Assembly: GCA_023393715.1 (NCBI GenBank)
Contig: JAEXCD010000043.1
Span: forward strand, 1 to 31,218
DNA from: Bacillota bacterium
Lineage (GTDB): Bacteria > Bacillota > Clostridia > Tissierellales > Peptoniphilaceae
Direction of reading: 5' to 3'
DNA length: 31,218 nucleotides
The notes under the pieces are model-generated. The model was not told the DNA's origin. It did not search any database and worked only from the letters and a program-made list of their open reading frames with translations. Shown one piece after another: positions 1 through 6,541 of the stretch; positions within the stretch are counted from its first letter, which is position 1; the number at the start of each line of letters is the position of its first letter. The translations under genes were made by a program, and so were the position numbers.

Positions 1-2
1 AG

Positions 3-2519
3 CGGCTGGATGAGGAAAACAGGTATGATCTGGCGGCGCAGATCGCATCAAAAAACGGCGAGTTCACTGTTTCTGATAAGTATGTCGGCTTTAAGGCAAG
101 TTATTATATAAAAGATAACGAACCGCCGGTAACACTTACAGACGAAAACAGAGTAGTGAAGTATGAAAAGACTCTGGAAATCTATAATGCAAGAAACAAA
201 TATAAGCTGACCTTTGATAACGGTGAAGGCGGGAAGGAAACCGTCGAGATACCATATGGCACACCGTTAAAAGCGTACGCACAGGCACAGAATGCGCCGG
301 AAAGGCCCAATCATATCCCGGAAAAATTCACGTTTTCAGGATGGTACAATGATCCGGATTTCACAAACGAGGTAGAATGGGACAAGAAAACAATGCCGGC
401 CGAGGACATGGAGGTATATGCAAAGTGGGAACCGCACCGGGTGCTCGTCAGAATCTATGATCAACTGGATTCTGAAAGGGAAGTTTCAAGAGACAATACG
501 CACCAATACGACACCTATCTAAATGAAAACAGGCTTCCGACCATAAAACAGGGAGACACTGTTTTATACCATGGAGATGCCGGAAAGACGATAACGGTGC
601 CAGAGGGAAACACCTGGTATGGGTGGTACGAGAAGGACAGGAATACAGGCAGATATAAAAAATTTGACTTCAACAAACCGTTAAAAGAGGATGCGGACCT
701 GTATCCTTACTACTTTAGCAGCGAAACGGTAAAGGCCTATTATTATAAAAACAAAACAGATTGGGAGAATCGGGAAAACGGCGAAGTAGAGCCGATAAGG
801 ATAAGCAAGCCCCATCAAAAAAATAGTAAGGCAGTGATATCCGGGGTCGATAAAGATACAAATGCTCAGTTGATGGGGGAATTTGTGTCCTGGAGTGACG
901 GAGAGAAGACCTACGTCAAGGGCGACGCCGTAGTAATGGATCAAGACCTGCATCTTTATCCCATCTATGCGAACAAACCGGCCAAAACCAGAATAGCCTA
1001 TAAGTCGGGGGAGAATGGAGAAGGGCAGGATGTGACGGTAGAAAATTTATCCAACAATCAAACCATTACTTTGGCCCAAAACACCTTCTCGCCCAAGGCC
1101 GGGTACGGCGATTTTATTGGCTGGGAAAATGCGACGGACGGGAAAATTTATAAGGAGGGGGATAAGCTTTTAGTCGATCCTGCAAAGGAGGATACTCACA
1201 ATATCCTGACAGCCCGGTTTAAGAAAAAAGCAACATTTACCGGCGAAAGCGCCGTCCGGGAATATAATGGCTCAGAGCATCACCTGACAACCGTAACGGC
1301 GGAAGGGCTTCTTGAAGGTCATGAGTATGAGGGCTTGCGATACGCCGCAAAAGGAACCGACGCAGGAGCCTATCGCGGAGGCTTTGAAGGGGCTGTCGTT
1401 ATAAGGGATACAGACAAGAGGGATGTCACCGGGTATTATCAGATAACAAAGACGCCGGGCACGCTGACCGTCACGAAAGGAAGCTTCAGCGTGAAAGCGG
1501 TCAATTATGAAGGCGTCTATGACGGCAGAACCCACGCCGGCGGAGGAGAAGCTGCCGCGACAGAAGGAACAACGTACCAATACAGCACGGATGGCGGGAA
1601 AACCTGGGTAAACGAAACGCCAGCCATCACCGATGCGGGCGAAGTTAAGTATAAAGTAAAGGCAATAAATGCGAATTATGAGGAAGCCATAGCAGACGGG
1701 ACGCTGACCGTAACGAAGGCCCCTGTCACAATCAGCACCGGAAGCGGAGAAAAAAATTACGACGGTACCGCGCTTGCCAATACGGAAGCAGCGATAACAG
1801 GCTTAGTAAACGAAGAAACCGCAGCAGTCATTGCGACCGGCGCCCAAAAAGAGGTGGGAAGCAGCACCAACACGTACACCATCGACTGGGGGAAGACAAA
1901 GAAAGAGAACTACGACATTACGGAAAAGCTTGGCACATTGACCGTAGTGCTAAAGTTAGTTCCGCTGGAGCCTGCAAAAACAAGAGTAGCGGTAGAAAAG
2001 AAATGGCAGGATCATGAGGGGAAGGAAATACAAGCTCCGGTACAATCCATAAAAGTCAAACTGGTACGGGACGGATGGGAAACAGATACCGAATTGGAGC
2101 TCAACGCGGAAAACAAATGGAAGGGCGAATTTAACGACCTGCCGGATGCCAGCAGAATAGCAGGAGAGAAATACAACTATACAGTGAAAGAAGCAGGCGA
2201 AAGCGGAAATGCGGTTACCTTTGACGGCGCACGGTACAACGTAAGCTATGCAGGAGACGCGAAGGACGGCTTCACGATAACAAACAAAGAAGAGACGCCG
2301 TCGGAGCCGGAAACGTCGGAAGCGCCGGAGACACCGGAAGCGCCGGAGAGGCCGTCGGAGCCGGAAACAGAAAAGCCAACGCCAAGTACACAAAAAGAAA
2401 TAAGCAAAAATGCACCCAAAACAGGTGACGGACTTAATGCAGGCGTGTATGGGGGCGTTATGGCGCTTGCAGGCGGCGCATGGGTACTTCTTCAAATGAA
2501 GAGAAGAAAAGAAGAATAA
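3..2519 (+). CDS. Sortase-anchored surface protein, 5' end outside window
   Basis: The reading frame is already open at the left edge, so the gene is truncated at its 5' end; about 838 residues are visible. Counting from the codon at 156: residues 16-355 hold InlB/Listeria-Bacteroides-type repeats (first unit with GWYNDPDF and ending VYAKW); about 356-600 hold three beta-rich MBG/YDG-like units, two of them closing with GTLTVTK and one with GTLTVV; about 607-700 is a Cna-B-like domain (starts RVAVEKKW, ends FTITNKE); 700-750 is a Pro/Glu-rich wall spacer. The end is a sorting signal: NAPKTGD (752-758), a hydrophobic helix, then KRRKEE. The protein should be linked to peptidoglycan by sortase and act as an adhesin or stalk. 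The motif has Ala-Pro where LPXTG has Leu-Pro. The DNA is richer in A/T than the rest. The ligand is unknown. Confidence 0.88.
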   Translation, partial: RLDEENRYDLAAQIASKNGEFTVSDKYVGFKASYYIKDNEPPVTLTDENRVVKYEKTLEIYNARNKYKLTFDNGEGGKETVEIPYGTPLKAYAQAQNAPERPNHIPEKFTFSGWYNDPDFTNEVEWDKKTMPAEDMEVYAKWEPHRVLVRIYDQLDSEREVSRDNTHQYDTYLNENRLPTIKQGDTVLYHGDAGKTITVPEGNTWYGWYEKDRNTGRYKKFDFNKPLKEDADLYPYYFSSETVKAYYYKNKTDWENRENGEVEPIRISKPHQKNSKAVISGVDKDTNAQLMGEFVSWSDGEKTYVKGDAVVMDQDLHLYPIYANKPAKTRIAYKSGENGEGQDVTVENLSNNQTITLAQNTFSPKAGYGDFIGWENATDGKIYKEGDKLLVDPAKEDTHNILTARFKKKATFTGESAVREYNGSEHHLTTVTAEGLLEGHEYEGLRYAAKGTDAGAYRGGFEGAVVIRDTDKRDVTGYYQITKTPGTLTVTKGSFSVKAVNYEGVYDGRTHAGGGEAAATEGTTYQYSTDGGKTWVNETPAITDAGEVKYKVKAINANYEEAIADGTLTVTKAPVTISTGSGEKNYDGTALANTEAAITGLVNEETAAVIATGAQKEVGSSTNTYTIDWGKTKKENYDITEKLGTLTVVLKLVPLEPAKTRVAVEKKWQDHEGKEIQAPVQSIKVKLVRDGWETDTELELNAENKWKGEFNDLPDASRIAGEKYNYTVKEAGESGNAVTFDGARYNVSYAGDAKDGFTITNKEETPSEPETSEAPETPEAPERPSEPETEKPTPSTQKEISKNAPKTGDGLNAGVYGGVMALAGGAWVLLQMKRRKEE

Positions 2520-2560
2520 ACGAAGTGCGGAAAAGAACATAGAATAAGCACTCAATCTGT

Positions 2561-2603
2561 ACTGCCTCGAAAGTCAGACCAAGAATCTAACTTTTGGGGC
2601 AGT
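2561..2603 (+). terminator. Long hairpin downstream of the surface-protein gene
   Basis: An 18-bp imperfect stem (2561-2578 with 2586-2603, two G-T pairs and one mismatch) encloses a 7-nt loop. Only a short T run follows, so termination may be inefficient. The inner part (AAAGTCAGAC) recurs in the hairpin at 4614-4646. Confidence 0.55.
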
Positions 2604-2633
2604 TTAATTCCGCGCGGGTCAGGTGCTTTTCTG

Positions 2634-2662
2634 TTGTAAGAAAGAGAGAAGGACCGGATAAA
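2634..2662 (+). promoter_or_regulatory. Candidate promoter for the small ORF
   Basis: TTGTAA (2634-2639), a 17-bp spacer and GATAAA (2657-2662) give a moderate sigma-A match ahead of the ORF at 2789. Several other A/T-rich hexamers lie just downstream (TATAAT at 2669-2674), so the exact start is unsure. Confidence 0.3.
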
Positions 2663-2788
2663 AAAATATATAATAACGTATGATATAAACCAACTTCTTA
2701 ACTGCATGGGAAATTAAAGCGGGTTCGAATATATTGACCTTTCATTGGCGGCGCTGTATCAAGCGCTGAAAAAGTAAGGAGACGAGGA

Positions 2789-2986
2789 ATGAGTGAGAAG
2801 AAGACGTCTGAGGCGCAACTTCGGGCGAATAAGAAATGGGCAGAAAACAACAAGCTGAAGCGTCGGATCATCAGCTTGCGAGGGAGCGCACGGCTGTTTA
2901 TCCGGACGTATTCCACCTTGGAAGATTTGGAAGAATTGAAAAGGCTTGTTGCGGAGCGGGAAAAGGAGCTTCGCGAGGAACGGTGA
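2789..2986 (+). CDS. Small conserved hypothetical protein, 65 aa
   Basis: ATG with a good Shine-Dalgarno (AAGGAG, 2776-2781, 7 nt away), followed directly by a strong terminator, so this is a complete one-gene unit. The protein is highly charged: a basic N-terminal half (RANKKWAENNKLKRR), a short central segment (SARLFIRTYSTLEDLEELK) and an acidic/basic helical tail likely to form a coiled coil. It resembles short proteins seen in many Firmicutes with an ANKKWxENN...SARxFIR...LEELKxLI pattern, whose function I do not know. There is no transmembrane or signal segment. It sits beside a tRNA gene and a short tandem repeat, a setting where mobile-element leftovers are common, but no integrase is present. 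Confidence 0.75.
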   Translation: MSEKKTSEAQLRANKKWAENNKLKRRIISLRGSARLFIRTYSTLEDLEELKRLVAEREKELREER

Positions 2987-3004
2987 CGGGAAGACTTTGA
3001 ACAT

Positions 3005-3033
3005 AAAAAGGACGGCTTCGGCCGTCCTTTTTT
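3005..3033 (+). terminator. Rho-independent terminator of the small ORF
   Basis: GGACGGC-TTCG-GCCGTCC (3010-3027) is a 7-bp GC-rich stem with a UUCG tetraloop, followed by six T and preceded by five A. It is a textbook intrinsic terminator 23 bp after the stop codon. Confidence 0.93.
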
Positions 3034-3052
3034 ACTACCATTTTTACTACCA
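3029..3052. repeat. Two tandem copies of a 12-bp repeat
   Basis: TTTTTACTACCA occurs twice back to back (3029-3040 and 3041-3052), starting inside the T tract of the preceding terminator and ending about 100 bp from the 3' end of tRNA-Val. It could be slippage or a leftover att/recombination site. Nothing in the window decides between these. Confidence 0.6.
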
Positions 3053-3105
3053 ACAAAGGTCATATAATGCCATAAACGACAAAAGACAAAGCTGCTGAAA
3101 GCATT

Positions 3106-3149
3106 GAAAAATGCGTGAAAGCTGATGATGTCAACCGTTCACGCATTTT
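3106..3149 (-). terminator. Terminator of tRNA-Val
   Basis: Perfect 12-bp arms AAAATGCGTGAA (3107-3118) and TTCACGCATTTT (3138-3149). Read on the minus strand they form a stem ending in a T run just downstream of the tRNA 3' end. The 19-nt loop is long, but the position fits. Confidence 0.75.
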
Positions 3150-3152
3150 AGA

Positions 3153-3229
3153 TGGTGGACCGTAATGGATTCGAACCAACGACCTCTACGATGTCAACGT
3201 AGCGCTCTAACCAACTGAGCTAACGGTCC
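3153..3229 (-). tRNA. tRNA-Val(GAC), CCA encoded
   Basis: Read on the minus strand, the 77-nt gene folds as a full cloverleaf. The acceptor stem GGACCGT pairs with ACGGTCC, followed by discriminator A and an encoded CCA. The D arm is GCTC...GAGC. The anticodon stem CTACG/CGTAG holds the loop TTGACAT, giving anticodon GAC (codon GTC, valine). The T arm carries GGTTCGAATCC. A consensus promoter precedes it and a hairpin terminator follows, so it is a single-gene transcription unit. Confidence 0.97.
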
Positions 3230-3241
3230 CCAGTGCAAAAT

Positions 3242-3270
3242 ATTCTACCAAAATGGGCAGTGGATTGCAA
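3242..3270 (-). promoter_or_regulatory. Promoter of tRNA-Val
   Basis: On the minus strand TTGCAA (3270-3265), a 17-bp spacer and TAGAAT (3247-3242) form a good sigma-A promoter whose transcript would start a few bases before the tRNA. Confidence 0.8.
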
Positions 3271-3290
3271 GCTGTTTTCGAAGTTTATTG

Positions 3291-3299
3291 TGGTACAAT
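3291..3299 (+). promoter_or_regulatory. Extended -10 promoter of apbE
   Basis: TGGTACAAT has the TG-N-TACAAT form of an extended -10 element, 30 bp before the apbE start. There is no clear -35 hexamer at the usual distance. It is divergent from the tRNA-Val promoter. Confidence 0.6.
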
Positions 3300-3328
3300 A
3301 GGGCGAATGAGAGAAGGAGAGGTTTGTG

Positions 3329-4525
3329 ATGAAAATAGGGTCGAGATGGGGTGTCTCGTGTCTATGCGCCCTGATGCTATTGAACGCCTGCGGGCCGAGG
3401 CCGGCCGGGCAGAGTACGAGCGGGGGACAGGATACGGCGGAGATTCAGGTCAGCGAGGAGTCGACGCCCGAGCTTAGCGAGCGCGGCGAATGGGTGGAGA
3501 CGTCGGAGGGCGCAAAGCTCTGGAAGAGCAAGAGCACGTTCTACGATGCGTTTGACACGGTCATTCAGCTGACGCTGTACACCGAAAACGAGGAGCAGGC
3601 GGATCGGTATCACGAGACGGCACGGGCGGAGTTTGAACGGCTGCACCGGCTGTACGACAAGTATCACCGGTACGAGGGCGTGAACAATGTCTTTGTGCTC
3701 AACGAGCAGGCGGGCGGTGCGCCGGTCGTCGTCGAGGAGGAGCTGTATCAGCTGATTCGCTTCGCCAAGGATAATGCGCCGCGGGCGCTGAATAAGACCA
3801 ATATCGCCATGGGCTCCGTGCTGGAGCTGTGGCACGATGCGCGCGTGGCGGCGGGCGTATATGAAAACGGCGTACTTCTGGAGGAGTCGCATGCCGAGGC
3901 GGGGAAGCTGCCGGAGCAGGCGGCGCTTCAAAAAGCCGGTGCGCACACGGATTTGGCGGGCGTGGTATTGGACGATGCAAAGAAAAGCGTTCAGCTGACC
4001 GATGCCGAGATGAGCCTGGACGTCGGCGCAGTGGCGAAAGGATATGCGACGGAGCTGGTGGCAAAAAAGCTGGAGCGAGAGGGGCTGGAGCATGGGCTGA
4101 TCAGCGCCGGGGGAAATGTTCGCACGATTGGAAGTCCGGTCAATGGACGGGATACGTGGCTCGTCGGGATTCAAAACCCTGATTTGAAGGCGACGGAGCT
4201 GGCGGCAGTGCTTCGGGTCGGCGCAAATCAATCCGTCGTGACCTCGGGAGACTATCAGCGCTACTATGTGGTCGACGGGAAAAAATACCATCACATCATT
4301 GATCCGGCGACGCGGATGCCGGGTACGTATTTTGCATCGGTTTCCGTGGTGACGGCGGATTCGGGATTAGCCGACTTTCTGTCGACGGCCCTCTTTTTGT
4401 CGACGCCGGAAGAGGCCGAACAGATTCGTCAGAACTTTCCGGAGGCGTCCATTGATGTTCTATGGATTGATGCATCCGGGCGGCAGACGGCGACGGAGGG
4501 CATGAAAGCGATGCGCGAGGAGTGA
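3329..4525 (+). CDS. apbE: FAD:protein FMN transferase, lipoprotein (ApbE)
   Basis: ApbE transfers FMN from FAD to a Thr/Ser of partner flavoproteins outside the membrane (EC 2.7.1.180). The ATG at 3329 is preferred over the GTG just before it because AAGGAG (3314-3319) is better spaced. Residues 1-21 are a lipoprotein signal ending LLNAC, with Cys21 lipidated. Family hallmarks are YDAFDTVIQL (about 72-81), DVGAVAKGYATE from Asp231 (metal/FAD region), the glycine-rich SAGGNVRTIG, and HHIIDPATR at 321-329 with the conserved His and Asp-Pro. Length (398 aa) fits the family. It is a single-gene unit between its own promoter and a strong terminator. No Rnf, Nqr or other obvious FMN-accepting protein is encoded in this window, so its target lies elsewhere. 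Confidence 0.95.
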   Translation: MKIGSRWGVSCLCALMLLNACGPRPAGQSTSGGQDTAEIQVSEESTPELSERGEWVETSEGAKLWKSKSTFYDAFDTVIQLTLYTENEEQADRYHETARAEFERLHRLYDKYHRYEGVNNVFVLNEQAGGAPVVVEEELYQLIRFAKDNAPRALNKTNIAMGSVLELWHDARVAAGVYENGVLLEESHAEAGKLPEQAALQKAGAHTDLAGVVLDDAKKSVQLTDAEMSLDVGAVAKGYATELVAKKLEREGLEHGLISAGGNVRTIGSPVNGRDTWLVGIQNPDLKATELAAVLRVGANQSVVTSGDYQRYYVVDGKKYHHIIDPATRMPGTYFASVSVVTADSGLADFLSTALFLSTPEEAEQIRQNFPEASIDVLWIDASGRQTATEGMKAMREE

Positions 4526-4613
4526 TGCGCAGACAGGCATCCGCAGCAGCCCAGGGAACTGTGGGCGGGATGGCGATAAGGGACGAATGTTACGCAAAAG
4601 GAGCTGCCTGAAA

Positions 4614-4654
4614 GGAGCCCCCAAAAGTCAGACTTTTGGGGGCTCCTTTGTTTT
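4614..4654 (+). terminator. Strong terminator of apbE
   Basis: A perfect 15-bp stem (GGAGCCCCCAAAAGT with its complement, 4614-4646) around a CAG loop, followed by TTTGTTTT. The inner CAAAAGTCAGAC is shared with the hairpin at 2561-2603. Confidence 0.92.
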
Positions 4655-4697
4655 GCATTAGCGTCAATCCGATTCTGTGATTACGATCATCGGTCCG

Positions 4698-4876
4698 TCA
4701 CGAAAGCGAAACGATCTCGTCGCATCGATTCCATATCTCCGGACTGTGGGTGGCGATGACGATGAGCCGCTCTGGCCGATCAGGGCGTAGATTTTCCCCG
4801 CTTCAAAGCGAAAGGAGAAGTCTGAAGAAATCACGTGCTCGTCGTATTTCTTTTGGATGTTTACTAATTCCATCAT
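4698..4876 (-). pseudogene. ABC transporter ATPase with internal deletion
   Basis: The minus-strand frame opens MMELVNIQKKYDEH and reaches a Walker A start (ALIGQSGS). It then shifts directly into the C-terminal part of the same kind of protein: in the next frame the DNA reads ERLIVIATHSPEIWNRCDEI, which is the switch/H-loop (ATHS) region, and stops at 4698. Roughly 130 residues, including the rest of Walker A, the signature and Walker B, are missing. The junction lies at a GAGCGGC string that could belong to either side, pointing to deletion at microhomology. The original was probably a small export-type ATPase. It cannot be functional. Confidence 0.85.
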
Positions 4877-4923
4877 TTTTTTCCCCTAATCAGGTCAATC
4901 AGCCTGCTATGCTTGAGAATTCG

Positions 4924-4992
4924 CTAGGAGAGAAGCTCCATCATGAGGGACAGCACGAGCAAAAGGACAGCGTAGAGGGCGGTAGGACTGCA
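4924..4992 (-). pseudogene. Remnant tail of a membrane protein, probably an ABC permease
   Basis: A short minus-strand frame reads ALYAVLLLVLSLMMELLS followed by TAG, a hydrophobic helix typical of a permease C-terminus. It ends 47 bp before the broken ATPase, as permease-ATPase operons do. Upstream it runs at once into a terminator hairpin and a stop codon, so the rest is gone. The hydrophobic stretch alone is weak evidence, but its position beside the ATPase remnant supports the reading. Confidence 0.4.
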
Positions 4993-5016
4993 TTATTGCA
5001 CGTCCTACCGCTTTTT
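4979..5016 (+). terminator. Orphan terminator hairpin
   Basis: GCGGTAGGAC (4979-4988) pairs with GTCCTACCGC (5002-5011), with an inner TGCA/TGCA pair, followed by five T. It is an intrinsic terminator for plus-strand transcription, but no plus-strand gene precedes it. It is probably left over from the deletions that destroyed the ABC locus. The remaining sequence to 5115 shows no gene. Confidence 0.7.
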
Positions 5017-5114
5017 AAGAGGCTAAAAACCACGATGGAAATAGGCTGCTTCACCAAACTGTGTATTGATGAAAGTCCTAGAAGTATCATCCGCATCTGC
5101 CTATTCTTTTTCAT

Positions 5115-5135
5115 AAAAAGATGGGGCTGCGCATC
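5115..5135 (-). terminator. Weak candidate terminator of the M29 aminopeptidase
   Basis: On the minus strand, shortly after the stop codon, GATG...CATC forms a short stem followed by TTTTT. The stem is only 4 bp, so it is a weak candidate. Confidence 0.3.
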
Positions 5136-5141
5136 GTAACG

Positions 5142-6380
5142 CTACAGCGCAAAGTTGCCGTCGATGAATACATCGATGCATTGTCCGTCCGCCGTGATGC
5201 CCTGAATGCTCAGGTCGGCACAGCCGACCATGAAATCCTCGTGCAGCAGGGCGTCATTTGCGCCTTCGGCACAGAGCTCCTCCTCGGAAAGGCGTTCTCC
5301 GCCCTCGATCGTCGTCGGGTAGGCCGCGCCAAACGCGAAGTGACAGGAGGCATTTTCGTCGAACAGGGTGTTGAAGAAAAGCAGCTTTGAGTTCGAGATC
5401 GGCGAGTCGTGCGGCACGAGCGCGACCTCGCCGAGGCGGCGGGCGTTGGGGTCCTCATCAAAGAGGGATTGGAGCGCGTCGGCGCCTGTTTCGGCGGAAA
5501 AGTCGACAACTTCGCCGTTTTCAAAATGGAGCATAAAGTGATCGATCAGGTTCCCGTTGTAGGAAAGCGGGCGGGTCGATACGAGTGTGCCGTTGACGCC
5601 GGTGCGCGACGGAACCGTAAAAACCTCCTCCGTCGGAACGTTGGGCAAAAATGCCGTGCCCCTGGCATTGACTGCACCCGCGGCAAGCCAAACGTGCTTT
5701 CTCGGCAGCTCGACGGTGAGATCGGTTCCGTTGGATGCGCGGTAGCGGAGCTTTTCGAAGTGATACCGGTTGAGCACATCGGCTCTTTTGGTGAGCGTAT
5801 CAATATGCGTTTGCCACGCGGCGAGGGGGTCTTCGGCATTCATGCGCGTGACCTCAAAGATTTTTTCCCAAAGCTGCTCGACCGCAGCCTCCTCCGTCGG
5901 CGCGTCGGGAAAGACCTTTTTTGCCCACGCAGGGTTCGGGATGGCGGCGATACACCACGAGAGGATGTCGGACATCACGTATTTGTCGAGCGGCTTCATT
6001 TTTTCGTTGTTCGCCTTGCTCGCCGCGGCGATTTTTTTCATATCGACGCCGCTGAGCAGCTCGGGATCCTCCGAGCTGACGGAGATGAGGTTTGCGCCCT
6101 TTTCGTAATAGTATTTGAGGCGGTCAAAGGCCCACTGCGGGACGGTTTCGAAAATCTCCATCGGGGCGTAGTCGTAGCGCAGGCGCTCCAGCGCGTCGTC
6201 CTTCCAGTTAAAGACGACCTCGGAGGCGCCCCGTTCATAGGCGAATCGGGCGAGCAGGCGTCCGAAGGGGGCGCCGTCGACCGGGCAGCTGATGACGACG
6301 GGCTCGCCCGGCTGAACGTTGATGCCCAATTCGACGATCAGGCGTGCGTAATCGCGGAGACGTGAATCTTGTGTTTGCAT
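5142..6380 (-). CDS. Aminopeptidase, M29 family (AmpS/AmpT type)
   Basis: A cytoplasmic metallo-aminopeptidase that removes N-terminal residues from peptides. The 412-residue length is standard for M29. The N-terminal domain (VELGINVQPGEPVVISCPVD...) and the C-terminal metal-binding half are both complete: the Glu of PTEEVFTVP, the Glu/His region EVALVPHDSP, His and Tyr of CHFAFGAAYP, and His380/Asp389 in HEDFMVGCAD match the conserved metal/active-site positions of the family. The start ATG follows GAGGAAATC. It is divergent from pepF, and the two would together handle peptide breakdown to amino acids, fitting an amino-acid fermenter. No signal peptide is present. Confidence 0.93.
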   Translation of the reverse strand: MQTQDSRLRDYARLIVELGINVQPGEPVVISCPVDGAPFGRLLARFAYERGASEVVFNWKDDALERLRYDYAPMEIFETVPQWAFDRLKYYYEKGANLISVSSEDPELLSGVDMKKIAAASKANNEKMKPLDKYVMSDILSWCIAAIPNPAWAKKVFPDAPTEEAAVEQLWEKIFEVTRMNAEDPLAAWQTHIDTLTKRADVLNRYHFEKLRYRASNGTDLTVELPRKHVWLAAGAVNARGTAFLPNVPTEEVFTVPSRTGVNGTLVSTRPLSYNGNLIDHFMLHFENGEVVDFSAETGADALQSLFDEDPNARRLGEVALVPHDSPISNSKLLFFNTLFDENASCHFAFGAAYPTTIEGGERLSEEELCAEGANDALLHEDFMVGCADLSIQGITADGQCIDVFIDGNFAL

Positions 6381-6419
6381 GATTTCCTCATTTCTTGCTT
6401 TTGCTCTTTATGGAATAAG

Positions 6420-6427
6420 AGTATACT
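6420..6427. promoter_or_regulatory. Palindromic -10-like element between M29 gene and pepF
   Basis: AGTATACT reads as TATACT on both strands. It lies 40 bp before the aminopeptidase ATG and 114 bp before pepF. No good -35 hexamer is seen in either direction, so this is only a candidate shared -10 region. Confidence 0.3.
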
Positions 6428-6487
6428 GTTACTGAATGCGAACGCCGGGCGACCGGCGCGAAGCAGGTTCAATGAGCTGCTGAATTC

Positions 6488-6504
6488 GCGTCATTCGAAA
6501 TGAC
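6488..6504. promoter_or_regulatory. Short inverted repeat upstream of pepF
   Basis: CGTCATT-CGA-AATGACG is a perfect 7-bp inverted repeat in the pepF leader, about 40 bp before its start. It could be an operator or a small mRNA hairpin. Confidence 0.35.
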
Positions 6505-6541
6505 GTACACTCAGTATATCAATAGATTGAAGGAGGAGCGA

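Noticed and set aside
3377..4294. 305-codon minus-strand open frame
   Set aside because: Antisense to apbE, with no motif and no start signals.
4750..5139. 129-codon plus-strand open frame over the decayed ABC locus
   Set aside because: It runs through the hairpin at 4979-5011, has low-complexity Ser/Arg content, and the minus strand explains the sequence better as gene remnants.
5409..6365. 318-codon plus-strand open frame
   Set aside because: Antisense to the M29 aminopeptidase, whose metal ligands and length are complete.
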